DNA of 7,434 nt from Caldisericaceae bacterium (GTDB taxonomy: Bacteria > Calditrichota > Calditrichia > Calditrichales > Calditrichaceae). How positions within the stretch are numbered: the stretch's first letter is position 1; each line of letters begins with the position of its first letter. The notes beneath the pieces were generated by a model. It made no database searches, was not told the origin of the DNA, and saw only the letters and a list, made by a program, of their open reading frames with translations. The translations under genes were made by a program, and so were the position numbers. Below, one piece after another: positions 1 to 6,520 of the stretch. The DNA is taken from positions 1 to 7,434 of the forward strand of contig JAGHBR010000532.1 in NCBI GenBank assembly GCA_021160885.1. Reading direction: 5' to 3'.

Positions 1-149
1 TATCTGATTCGATATGAAATCTCCTTATTTATTTTTAGAAAATTAATAGTGAACTAAGAACGTTATATTAAAAGATGTACTTCACAGAACGGATAGGGAT
101 AAGTTACCATTTAACAAGGCCAACAATCTCAATTACCTTCCCAGGTGCA

Positions 150-1094
150 TCAACTTTGTTTAAAATCATCCAAAAACTGCTTGATGATTGAGGCGCTCTT
201 TTTAAGAAGCTGGCATTCCTGTTTATCCAGTTTTAAGGGCAAAGGCATCATGCGTTTTTTGCCATGGATTAAGTGCGGCATGGAAAGAGTGACATCGGCA
301 ATGCCTTGTACTTCAGGCATGGGTTTGCAAATGGTTAAAATCGCTTTTTGATCATGGGCAATCACATCCACAATATTGGCCACCGCAGCTCCAATTCCGT
401 AATAAGTGGCGCCTTTTCCTTCAATAATTGCGTAAGCCGCCTTTCGCACATTTTCATCAATCCATGCCTTGTCCTGGTCAGTGAATGTTATCCGTTGTGC
501 TTTAACAAAATCTTGTAAAGGCAAGCCTCCAATATCGACAATCGACCAGGTCAAAACTTCGGAATCGCCGTGTTCGCCAATAACGTAACCATGCACATGC
601 TGAGGGGCAACGCCTAATTTGGAGCTCAGTAAAGATCGGAAACGCGCTGTATCCAGGGTTGTGCCGCTGCCAAAGATAAGATTGCCATTGTAGCCAAGTT
701 TTTCAGCCATTTTGGCTGCCAGGTGGGTCATTACATCCACCGGATTGGTTGTCATTAAAATAAGCGCATCTGGAGCATTCTCCAGAATGGCGGGCATTAT
801 TTGTCTTAAAATTGCTTCATTTCTACCTAAAAGCTGTAAGCGGGTTTCACCCGGCTTTTGGTTTACACCGGCGGCAATGATCACCATTCCAGCGCCTTTT
901 AAATCATTGTAATCGCCGGCAAAAATATTTACGGCGTGGGAAAAGGGAGTCGCATGACTGATGTCAGCCGCTTCAGCCCGGGCGCGTTTCTCGTTTTTGT
1001 CGATTAAAACAATTTCTGTGGCTGCCTTGCGGAATAAAATGGCGTAAGCAATGGTTGCGCCGACAAATCCGCAACCAACGATTCCGATCTTCAT
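150..1094 (-). CDS. ldh: L-lactate dehydrogenase, probably FBP-activated
   Basis: Cytoplasmic NAD-dependent enzyme interconverting pyruvate and L-lactate, 314 residues, the normal length for the LDH/MDH family. The Rossmann glycine motif GCGFVG is at residues 7-12, with Asp32 placed to bind the NAD ribose. The substrate loop reads NQKPGETR (78-85): Gln79 sits at the specificity position (Gln102 in Bacillus LDH), where malate dehydrogenases carry Arg, so lactate/pyruvate is favoured. Arg85, Asn117, Asp148, Arg151 and His175 match the catalytic set; GEHGDS (173-178) is the LDH active-site signature. Arg153 and His168 align with Arg173 and His188, which bind fructose-1,6-bisphosphate in allosteric bacterial LDHs, so activation by FBP is inferred. 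The start is supported by AAGGGG eight bases upstream. It follows ftsX by 75 bp on the same strand and appears to have its own promoter. Confidence 0.95.
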   Translation of the reverse strand: MKIGIVGCGFVGATIAYAILFRKAATEIVLIDKNEKRARAEAADISHATPFSHAVNIFAGDYNDLKGAGMVIIAAGVNQKPGETRLQLLGRNEAILRQIMPAILENAPDALILMTTNPVDVMTHLAAKMAEKLGYNGNLIFGSGTTLDTARFRSLLSSKLGVAPQHVHGYVIGEHGDSEVLTWSIVDIGGLPLQDFVKAQRITFTDQDKAWIDENVRKAAYAIIEGKGATYYGIGAAVANIVDVIAHDQKAILTICKPMPEVQGIADVTLSMPHLIHGKKRMMPLPLKLDKQECQLLKKSASIIKQFLDDFKQS

Positions 1095-1102
1095 AATATT
1101 AT

Positions 1103-1108
1103 CCCCTT
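1103..1108 (-). promoter_or_regulatory. Ribosome binding site of the lactate dehydrogenase gene
   Basis: On the minus strand AAGGGG lies eight bases before the ATG. It is the clearest Shine-Dalgarno sequence in the window and fixes the LDH start, which also begins directly at the expected Rossmann beta strand (MKIGIVG). Confidence 0.7.
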
Positions 1109-1125
1109 AATTTTTGTGGTTGAAA

Positions 1126-1154
1126 AAAATAGGAGCTTTGTAAATACGAGTCAA
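1126..1154 (-). promoter_or_regulatory. Predicted sigma70-type promoter for lactate dehydrogenase
   Basis: On the minus strand TTGACT (1149-1154, 5/6 match to the -35 consensus) is followed after exactly 17 bases by TATTTT (1126-1131, 4/6 match to the -10 consensus). It lies in the ftsX-LDH spacer. Transcription would start near 1119, giving a leader of about 25 bases with the Shine-Dalgarno sequence inside it. This suggests LDH can be expressed separately from the ftsEX operon. Chance matches are common in AT-rich DNA, and if the host is a Bacteroidota-type bacterium its promoter consensus may differ. Confidence 0.45.
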
Positions 1155-1169
1155 TTGTTTCGTGGTGGT

Positions 1170-2030
1170 TTAAAGTAAAGTATTCAGATGTTTGTTAATA
1201 CTGATCTGGCTTGAAACAAAACCAACCAACAGTCCTAGTCCCAGAAGTAGGCCATACACAGGGTAAGGCATAATCAGCCGGTCGTAAAGATACGATTTGG
1301 TCAAATAGATTACAGCAAACAGAAACAAATCAGCCAGTAAACCACCGGACAGACCGTAAAAAAAACCTTCCACCAAAAAGGGGCGGCGAATGAAAGCCCG
1401 TGTGGCGCCAACCAGTTTCATTATTTCGATAATTTCTCTTCTGGCGTAAATAATTAAGCGAATGGAATTGTGGATCAAAATCACTGTGATGACAATTAGC
1501 ACCAGTCCCAGTCCGCCTAAAATTAGGTAAATAATCGTAATGTAACGATCAAGTAAGTCCAATGCGCCGGAGGCGTAGACGACCTCCGTTACCCCATCAA
1601 TTTTTTCAATTTTCTTGGAAATAGCCCGGATGGCAGACGCATTTCTAAAACCCGTTTTTAAATGGATGATAAAAGATGGCGGCAGGGGATTAGTTCCCAA
1701 AACTGCTTGCACATCCTGACCGAATTCCTTTTTAAAACGCTCTGCCGCTAATTCTTTTGAAATAAACTCAATGCGTTCAATACCTTCAATACCTTTTAAC
1801 CGGCTATAAATCTGGTCAATTTTTGTCTGTTCCAGTACGGGTTCCAGAAATACCTCTACTTCAATGTTTTTTCTTTTCTCGCCCAGCCATTGGTCAATAT
1901 TGATGAACAGAGCAATGAAAAATCCGATTAAAAATAGAGATAAGGTAACCGTCGTAATGGTCAAAAAAGTAGCCAGCCTGGCTCTGGAAAGGCCCTTAAT
2001 ACCTTCTTTAACGGTAAAGAAAAAACTCAT
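1170..2030 (-). CDS. ftsX: Cell division ABC transporter-like permease FtsX
   Basis: Inner-membrane partner of FtsE. In characterised bacteria FtsEX uses ATP hydrolysis to control periplasmic peptidoglycan hydrolases during division rather than to transport a solute. The protein has 286 residues with the FtsX layout: a basic cytosolic N-terminus, TM1 (about 20-44), a large extracytoplasmic domain (about 45-162, with the conserved NPLPPSF stretch at 114-120), TM2 (about 165-187), a cytosolic segment with the FtsX-typical EIMKLVGAT (202-210), then TM3 (about 221-243) and TM4 (about 257-274). The start codon overlaps the ftsE stop as ATGA, so translation is coupled. No EnvC-, PcsB- or RipC-like hydrolase partner lies in this window. 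Family assignment is firm; the periplasmic target is unknown. Confidence 0.93.
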   Translation of the reverse strand: MSFFFTVKEGIKGLSRARLATFLTITTVTLSLFLIGFFIALFINIDQWLGEKRKNIEVEVFLEPVLEQTKIDQIYSRLKGIEGIERIEFISKELAAERFKKEFGQDVQAVLGTNPLPPSFIIHLKTGFRNASAIRAISKKIEKIDGVTEVVYASGALDLLDRYITIIYLILGGLGLVLIVITVILIHNSIRLIIYARREIIEIMKLVGATRAFIRRPFLVEGFFYGLSGGLLADLFLFAVIYLTKSYLYDRLIMPYPVYGLLLGLGLLVGFVSSQISINKHLNTLL

Positions 2031-2680
2031 TCCGAAATTAATCTCCCATTCTCGATTCGGATGACGCGGTGCGGAAATTTTTCGATCAGGGATTGATCGT
2101 GAGTTGCCATTAACACAGCGGTGCCCTGGCGGTTAATGCGTCCTAAAATTTCCATGATTTCCAAAGAATTTTGCATGTCCAGATTACCGGTCGGTTCGTC
2201 TGCCAGGACGATGAACGGTTCATTAACAATGGCCCGCGCAATGGCTACGCGTTGTTGTTCGCCCCCGGAAAGAGACTGTGGCAAAAGATTTCGGCGATGA
2301 GCGACATTAACCTCACTTAGAACACGTAAAACTCTGCGTTTTACTTCCGCCCCTTTTACGCCGGTAACGCGCAGGGCAAAGGCCACATTTTCGTAAACGT
2401 TGCGATCCGGGAGCAGTTTAAAATCCTGAAAAATGACGCCCAATTCACGACGCAAATAAGGGATTTGATTTTCTTTGATTTTAGCCGAAGAGTAATTTCC
2501 AACAATCACCATTCCGGCATCAGGAAAAAGGTCCATGTAAATAAGACGCAAAATGGTCGATTTTCCGGCGCCGCTGGGTCCAACAATATAGGCAAATTCT
2601 CCTTTAAAAAGACGAAAGGACAAATCCTTTAAAAGGTCCTTTCGACCCATTTTTAAAGTCACATTGTAAAATTCAATCAT
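2027..2680 (-). CDS. ftsE: Cell division ATP-binding protein FtsE
   Basis: Cytoplasmic ATPase of the FtsEX complex, 217 residues, close to the usual 220. All ABC motifs are intact: Walker A GPSGAGKST (34-42), Q-loop at Gln85 in the FtsE-typical VIFQDFKLLPDRNVYENV region (82-99), signature LSGGEQQR (137-144), Walker B with the catalytic glutamate in VLADEPTGNLD (158-168), and the switch histidine His194 in MATHD. FtsE resembles LolD and MacB ATPases, but the QDFKLLPDR wording and the immediately following ftsX make FtsE the clear call. It overlaps the upstream membrane-protein gene by ATGA and ftsX by ATGA, so the three genes are one coupled unit. Confidence 0.95.
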   Translation of the reverse strand: MIEFYNVTLKMGRKDLLKDLSFRLFKGEFAYIVGPSGAGKSTILRLIYMDLFPDAGMVIVGNYSSAKIKENQIPYLRRELGVIFQDFKLLPDRNVYENVAFALRVTGVKGAEVKRRVLRVLSEVNVAHRRNLLPQSLSGGEQQRVAIARAIVNEPFIVLADEPTGNLDMQNSLEIMEILGRINRQGTAVLMATHDQSLIEKFPHRVIRIENGRLISE

Positions 2681-3339
2681 TCAGACTTTGGCCTTTTGCT
2701 TTTAAATTTGCGATGCAGAATTTCAAAATCTTCGATTAATTCTCGGAACTCTTTCGATTCATCCATTACCCTGTCTTCAATGCCGCTGTTAAGAACCTTT
2801 GTGATATACTCTTCGTAAATTTCGTAGCGTTCTCTTTCTTTCTTGTCTTCTGCCAACAAACGGGCCTTCATAACATACAGACGAAGGATTAAATTATCAA
2901 TCTTTTTTAAAGGCGCTTCCGGTAAAATGCCTTCGGTGATTAAATTGCGGGCTTCAAAGAGGAGTGCCAATTTACGGTTAATATCAGGTGTCTCATGATA
3001 TTTTTTTAGAATTTCATTTAATTTTTTTTGGTAAATCAACTGAATCTGTTTAATTCGCCATTCGCTTAGGTCTTTTAACAATTTTTCGCATCGGGTTTTC
3101 TCTTCCGGTAACTTTGCAACGCCCTGGGCTCGTTCTAATGTTTCATGAATTAAGTTGTAACGCCGTTGGATTGCATCTAAAGTTAAATTGGAAAACGGCT
3201 TGCTCATATCTTCTATGCCCAGATGAACAAGTATTCTAAAAAGCGCCAAGCGGTTTTTTTCTTTGATTTTTAGCGTTAAAAAAACGATGAGTACAAGTAA
3301 AACGGCTAGACCTGCAATTAATTCAATGGTAACAACCAT
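2677..3339 (-). CDS. Uncharacterised single-pass membrane coiled-coil protein, first gene of the ftsEX operon
   Basis: I do not recognise this 220-residue protein as a named family. It has one N-terminal hydrophobic segment (about residues 4-23) followed at once by KIKEKNR, so by the positive-inside rule the long C-terminal part should lie in the cytoplasm. The rest is highly charged and predicted helical, rich in Lys, Glu, Leu and Ile, with likely coiled-coil stretches around 55-125 and 150-215. There are no obvious catalytic motifs, and the tail is basic. The start has GGAAG seven bases upstream; an upstream ATG at 3353 is in another frame. Its stop overlaps the ftsE start as ATGA, which argues for a joint role with FtsEX. 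The topology (short membrane anchor, cytoplasmic helical body) recalls division adaptors such as ZipA or EzrA, but no sequence similarity to them is claimed. Confidence 0.85.
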   Translation of the reverse strand: MVVTIELIAGLAVLLVLIVFLTLKIKEKNRLALFRILVHLGIEDMSKPFSNLTLDAIQRRYNLIHETLERAQGVAKLPEEKTRCEKLLKDLSEWRIKQIQLIYQKKLNEILKKYHETPDINRKLALLFEARNLITEGILPEAPLKKIDNLILRLYVMKARLLAEDKKERERYEIYEEYITKVLNSGIEDRVMDESKEFRELIEDFEILHRKFKSKRPKSE

Positions 3340-3395
3340 AATGGTTCTTCCATGATTTATTGAAAAATAATTATTTAAACAAATTTAAACCATCA

Positions 3396-3409
3396 TTAAC
3401 GGGCGTTAA
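3396..3409. promoter_or_regulatory. Perfect 14-bp palindrome upstream of the ftsEX operon
   Basis: TTAACG and CGTTAA are separated by GG, giving six-base perfect arms. The site lies 57 bases before the first gene of the operon and 13 bases after the methyltransferase stop. It could be a dimeric-regulator operator for the operon. There is no T-run suited to an intrinsic terminator, and the two-base loop is too short for a stable RNA hairpin. On the minus strand TAAATTTG follows a few bases later, matching the Bacteroidota -7 pattern TAnnTTTG, but I see no convincing partner -33 element. A chance palindrome is possible. Confidence 0.3.
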
Positions 3410-3421
3410 AGCTTACTATGA

Positions 3422-4180
3422 TTACACAGGCCGCCGCAAAACAAAATGCGCCCGTTCTGATGTTTCCATTACTGGCTTCATGCTAAAGTTACTAAATATT
3501 TCTACAATTTTAAAATCAGATTGTGAAATTAACTGTACCCAATCTTTTACCGGCCTTATCTTTTGCTGATGTTCTTCAAAAAAATATTTGCCATTGTGCC
3601 AGATGCGGAATTGATTAATTTGCATTTGTTCCTTTACCTTAAAAAAGCTGAATCTTTCGTAGCGCGTATTTTCATCAATCTGAGCGTTTTCATGGTATTT
3701 TTTAAAAGCCGATTCACACAAATATGGCGTGACAATATCAAAAATAAACAAGCCGCCCGGCTTTAAAACGCGGAACGCTTCTGAAAAAAAATTTAAAACT
3801 TCCTGATCCGAAATTATGTAATTAACCGAGTCATAAAGAGAAAGTGCAATATCCAGAGTTTGAGTTTTGATGGACAGAGCAGTAAAATCGGAACAACAAT
3901 ATTTAATTTCCGGAAATTTTTGTTTGGCTATTTGCAGCATGGGGAGAGAAATATCAAAGCCCAATACCTGGCGATTGAAACTTTTTAAATGAGTTAAAAG
4001 GTTTCCTGTTCCACAGCTTAAATCGGCCACCTGTAAAACAGGGCGGTGCGCCAACCGAAAAAGAGCCTTAATGTAATTGGCCCACATCTGGTAGTCCACG
4101 TGCGCCATGACAAAGTCATAAATGGAAGCCAGGGCTGAATAAGGATTTACGGTTTCTTTTCTTAATGATTTACGTCTCAT
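3422..4180 (-). CDS. Class I SAM-dependent methyltransferase
   Basis: A 252-residue Rossmann-fold methyltransferase, probably cytoplasmic. The N-terminal YSALASIYDFVMAHVDYQMW (14-33) is typical of the small-molecule methyltransferase group of the Methyltransf_25/11 type. Motif I is VADLSCGTGNLL (51-62), with Ser55 where Gly is usual. The motif II acidic residue that binds the SAM ribose is Asp76 in GFDIS, Asp98 in CSDF is the likely adenine contact, and FRVLKPGGLFIFDI is the motif III/post-III strand. The C-terminal half carries the family's beta-rich extension (around 170-240). The substrate cannot be read from sequence. Only a weak Shine-Dalgarno is visible before the chosen ATG, so the start could be slightly internal, but the conserved YSALASIYD block must be included. 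It is separated from the ftsEX operon by 82 bp and divergent from the VWA gene. Confidence 0.88.
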   Translation of the reverse strand: MRRKSLRKETVNPYSALASIYDFVMAHVDYQMWANYIKALFRLAHRPVLQVADLSCGTGNLLTHLKSFNRQVLGFDISLPMLQIAKQKFPEIKYCCSDFTALSIKTQTLDIALSLYDSVNYIISDQEVLNFFSEAFRVLKPGGLFIFDIVTPYLCESAFKKYHENAQIDENTRYERFSFFKVKEQMQINQFRIWHNGKYFFEEHQQKIRPVKDWVQLISQSDFKIVEIFSNFSMKPVMETSERAHFVLRRPV

Positions 4181-4268
4181 TCCGGTCTTTCTTAATTTTG
4201 TAAAAGTTAGTTTAAAATGTTAATTTGTCCGTTCAATATGGTGGTAATACAAAAACCGGATTTAGTTT
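4181..4268. promoter_or_regulatory. Divergent intergenic promoter region
   Basis: This 88-bp AT-rich spacer separates two divergently oriented starts, so it should hold promoters for both. For the minus strand, TTGAAC near 4233-4238 with TAAACT about 16 bases on is a weak sigma70-like pair. For the plus strand, TTGTAA (4198-4203) with TAATTT 17 bases later (4221-4226) is weaker still. Both genes have CCGGA shortly before their start and otherwise poor Shine-Dalgarno matches. The presence of promoters is inferred from gene orientation; the exact boxes are tentative. Confidence 0.4.
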
Positions 4269-6314
4269 ATGTTTAATTTCATTAATAGCCTGGCCTTACC
4301 TTTACTGGCTGCTGCCCTGATTCCGATAATTTTACATCTTTTAAACAGACAAAAGCTGAAAACCATTCCTTTTAGTTCCATTAAATTCTTAAAAGAGTTA
4401 CAAAGTAAACGCATTCGTCAGGTTAAAATTTACCAGATTTTGATCATTTTAATCAGAATGCTGTTCATTATTTTCCTGGTGCTGGCTTTTGCCCGGCCAA
4501 CACTTAAAAGCCTGTTTTCCTCAACTTTAAAAGGCGCCCGAACCACTGCCGTTATTCTTTTAGACAATTCATTAAGCATGCAGGCCAGAACATCGGTTCA
4601 ATCCAATTTTGAAAAAGCAACTAACCTGGTTCAACAGGTTTTAAGTTCATATCAGGATCAGGATCAGGTTTTCATTATTACCGGAGATTTAAATTCCGAA
4701 CAACCGATCCAGATCAATTTTAATGAATCTTTTGAACTTTCTCAATTAAAAGTAAGCAATTTTAACTTTAATTTTGGGTTGGCAGTGCAAAAAAGCGCAC
4801 AATTGTTCGCAGAGTTTCCCAATTTTAATAAAGAACTGATTTTAATCAGCGATGCGCGTCAGCCGGCTAAAAGTGTATCGGATTCTTCAGTAAGTTTATT
4901 GAAAAAGCTGCAAGCGAAGGTATTTCTTATTAAAGTCTCCTTTGATGAATCATTTGAAAATTTAAGTCTGGATTCAGCAGCCATATTGTCTGGTTTAATT
5001 GAATTACATCAGCCGGTGCGCCTTCAGGCTTTAATCCGCAACCAGGGAGATGAAAGTAAAGAAAGTTACATTAGTCTGTTTAATGGGCCAAATCGACTGG
5101 CCATGCAACTTGTTAAAATAGCGCCCCACGCAACCAAAAGCGTAGAACTTGTCTTTTCACCCAATACTACCGGACAATATGATTTGGTTTTAGAGTTGGA
5201 TGACGACCATCTTTTACTGGACAACAATTATTATCTTACCTTGGATATTCCCAAAGAGATCAGAATTCTTTATGTTTACCACAAAACAGAGCCTGAGGTT
5301 TTAGCAGCTCTGCAGACGATTTCGGCCAAAGGCAATTTTAGAATCACTCCGGTAAAATTTTCTGAATGGTTGGCCCAACCGCTTTCCGAATACCAACTAT
5401 TGATTTTTGACGATCCGGTAAATATGGGCCAGGCGCCAGTGAATATTCTTAATCAATTTTTAAAAATGGGCAAAAATTTGGTTGTGATTCCAGGTCTCAG
5501 CAGTTCATTGACCGAGTACAATCAACTGTTAGAACGCTTAACTCTAAAAAAGCCTTTTATTGATTTTCAAAAAAGACAGTCGGATGATCAATTTTTCTCT
5601 TTAAAACAGACTTCCGCTGGCTGGCGATTGTTAAAGCCGGTTTTTCAGCCGAATGTTGAGCAGGTGGAGTTGCCTGTGTTTTATCAGTACTTCAAAATGC
5701 GTAAAATGGGAACCCTGCTTTTCGAATTTTCCAATGGCGATCCCTTATTGCAAATTCTCGACGCCAAAGCAAAGGGAAAAGTTTTTTTATTAAGCAGCGG
5801 ACTTTCGCACCAGTGGGGTAATTTCCCGTTACATGGCCTGTTTGTGCCCTTTTTACATCAGCTGTTGGCCATGGCAACTTACACTGTGGATGAAAATCTT
5901 CAAACTCAAATTGGTCGACCATTAACCATTACTCTGCCTCAGGTGAAAATGAAAGGAAATTTCCAACTTATTAAGCCGGATCAACAAAAAGTCAATATTA
6001 TTCCTGAACAAACGGATTATGGCCTGACCTTTACGTTTGAGGGCTTTGGCCAACCAGGCCATTACAAAATTGCCAATGATGGGCAAAGTTTAAAAACCTT
6101 TGCCGTCAATTTAAATTCTGCAGAATGGCAGGAGCCATTTCTTAACCTGAAACAAATCCGGCCGGATTTAATTCAGCTCTCAGCCGAAGACTTTAATGCG
6201 CAAACCTTGTCCAAAGCGCGAATCGGCCGCGAGTTGTGGCCCTGGTTTTTAGGATTGGCCTTATTAATGTTGGCTCTGGAAATGTGGCTCATTCGTAAAC
6301 TGGAACAGGGGTAA
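4269..6314 (+). CDS. BatA-type membrane protein with VWA domain and C-terminal anchor
   Basis: A 681-residue inner-membrane protein. The N-terminus is a classic BatA (aerotolerance-type N-terminal) domain: TM1 (about 5-25) with the motif LIPIILHLLNRQK, the conserved IPFSSIKFLKEL (33-44), and TM2 (about 56-75) ending in FARP. A von Willebrand A domain follows (about 92-200): its MIDAS DxSxS is DNSLSM (Asp99, Ser101, Ser103), and ISD at 193-195 supplies the later aspartate. The usual MIDAS threonine is not evident; SNFNFNFGLAV (about 163-173) occupies that place. Residues about 205-330 look like a beta-sandwich, about 335-440 resemble the glutamine-amidotransferase-like fold seen in these proteins, and the end is RELWPWFLGLALLMLALEMWL, a final TM. 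Related proteins usually sit beside MoxR ATPase, DUF58 and other Bat genes; none is present here. Molecular role unknown; envelope or stress function inferred. Confidence 0.85.
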   Translation: MFNFINSLALPLLAAALIPIILHLLNRQKLKTIPFSSIKFLKELQSKRIRQVKIYQILIILIRMLFIIFLVLAFARPTLKSLFSSTLKGARTTAVILLDNSLSMQARTSVQSNFEKATNLVQQVLSSYQDQDQVFIITGDLNSEQPIQINFNESFELSQLKVSNFNFNFGLAVQKSAQLFAEFPNFNKELILISDARQPAKSVSDSSVSLLKKLQAKVFLIKVSFDESFENLSLDSAAILSGLIELHQPVRLQALIRNQGDESKESYISLFNGPNRLAMQLVKIAPHATKSVELVFSPNTTGQYDLVLELDDDHLLLDNNYYLTLDIPKEIRILYVYHKTEPEVLAALQTISAKGNFRITPVKFSEWLAQPLSEYQLLIFDDPVNMGQAPVNILNQFLKMGKNLVVIPGLSSSLTEYNQLLERLTLKKPFIDFQKRQSDDQFFSLKQTSAGWRLLKPVFQPNVEQVELPVFYQYFKMRKMGTLLFEFSNGDPLLQILDAKAKGKVFLLSSGLSHQWGNFPLHGLFVPFLHQLLAMATYTVDENLQTQIGRPLTITLPQVKMKGNFQLIKPDQQKVNIIPEQTDYGLTFTFEGFGQPGHYKIANDGQSLKTFAVNLNSAEWQEPFLNLKQIRPDLIQLSAEDFNAQTLSKARIGRELWPWFLGLALLMLALEMWLIRKLEQG

Positions 6315-6417
6315 GGTGCGCCACTCAACAGGCAACATTCTTTAACGTGACAAAATTTTAGCCTTGGTGAGAAAAATTTTTTCCATGAAAAAAACCTTTG
6401 AAAAAATCATTAAAAAT

Positions 6418-6429
6418 GTCATTCCCGCG
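6418..6429 (+). repeat. Partial copy of the REP-like left end
   Basis: GTCATTCCCGCG at 6418-6429 is an exact direct repeat of 6437-6448, 19 bases further on. Its ATTCCCGC can pair with the same GCGGGAAT (6452-6459) used by hairpin 1, so alternative folds are possible. It looks like a truncated or duplicated repeat end. Confidence 0.6.
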
Positions 6430-6436
6430 CCTTCAT

Positions 6437-6492
6437 GTCATTCCCGCGAAAGCGGGAATCCTCTAAAGATTCCGCATCAGGTGCGGAATGAC
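6437..6492. repeat. REP/dRS3-like palindromic repeat with two hairpins
   Basis: The 56-bp unit begins GTCATTCC and ends GGAATGAC, an 8-bp terminal inverted repeat. Inside are two perfect 8-bp stems: ATTCCCGC (6440-6447) with GCGGGAAT (6452-6459) closed by a GAAA tetraloop, and ATTCCGCA (6469-6476) with TGCGGAAT (6482-6489) around a 5-base loop. The ATTCCCGCGAAAGCGGGAAT core closely resembles interspersed palindromes found in many Gram-negative genomes, such as the dRS3-type repeats of Neisseria. It is therefore expected to recur elsewhere in this genome. The second stem is a diverged version, having lost one C:G pair relative to the first. Confidence 0.8.
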
Positions 6493-6495
6493 GAC

Positions 6496-6520
6496 GGATT
6501 TGGAGAATCCCCGATTTTTT
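6496..6520 (+). terminator. Weak terminator-like hairpin after the VWA gene
   Basis: GGATT (6496-6500) and AATCC (6506-6510) form a 5-bp stem around TGGAG, followed four bases later by six T residues (6515-6520). The stem is short, so termination may depend on the larger nested palindrome rather than on this hairpin. The T-run is itself part of the right arm of the 16-bp inverted repeat. Confidence 0.3.

Noticed and set aside
1..31. AAGGAG on the minus strand at 21-26 as a ribosome site for a gene off the left edge
   Set aside because: No ATG lies at a suitable distance within the window. A start beyond the edge would be more than 20 bases away.
104..152. Minus-strand frame reading DAPGKVIEIVGLVKW then stop, reminiscent of the HypC N-terminus
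   Set aside because: The similarity covers about nine residues, there is no suitable Met-Cys start, and it stops at once. It overlaps the end of LDH in another frame, so chance is the better explanation.
4652..4669. CAGGAT-CAGGAT-CAGGTT short tandem repeat in the VWA gene
   Set aside because: It is only three near-identical units encoding QDQDQV in a surface helix, which is within normal coding variation.
5692..5922. Minus-strand frame of 76 codons inside the VWA gene
   Set aside because: It is fully contained within a well-supported gene and shows no ribosome site or domain.
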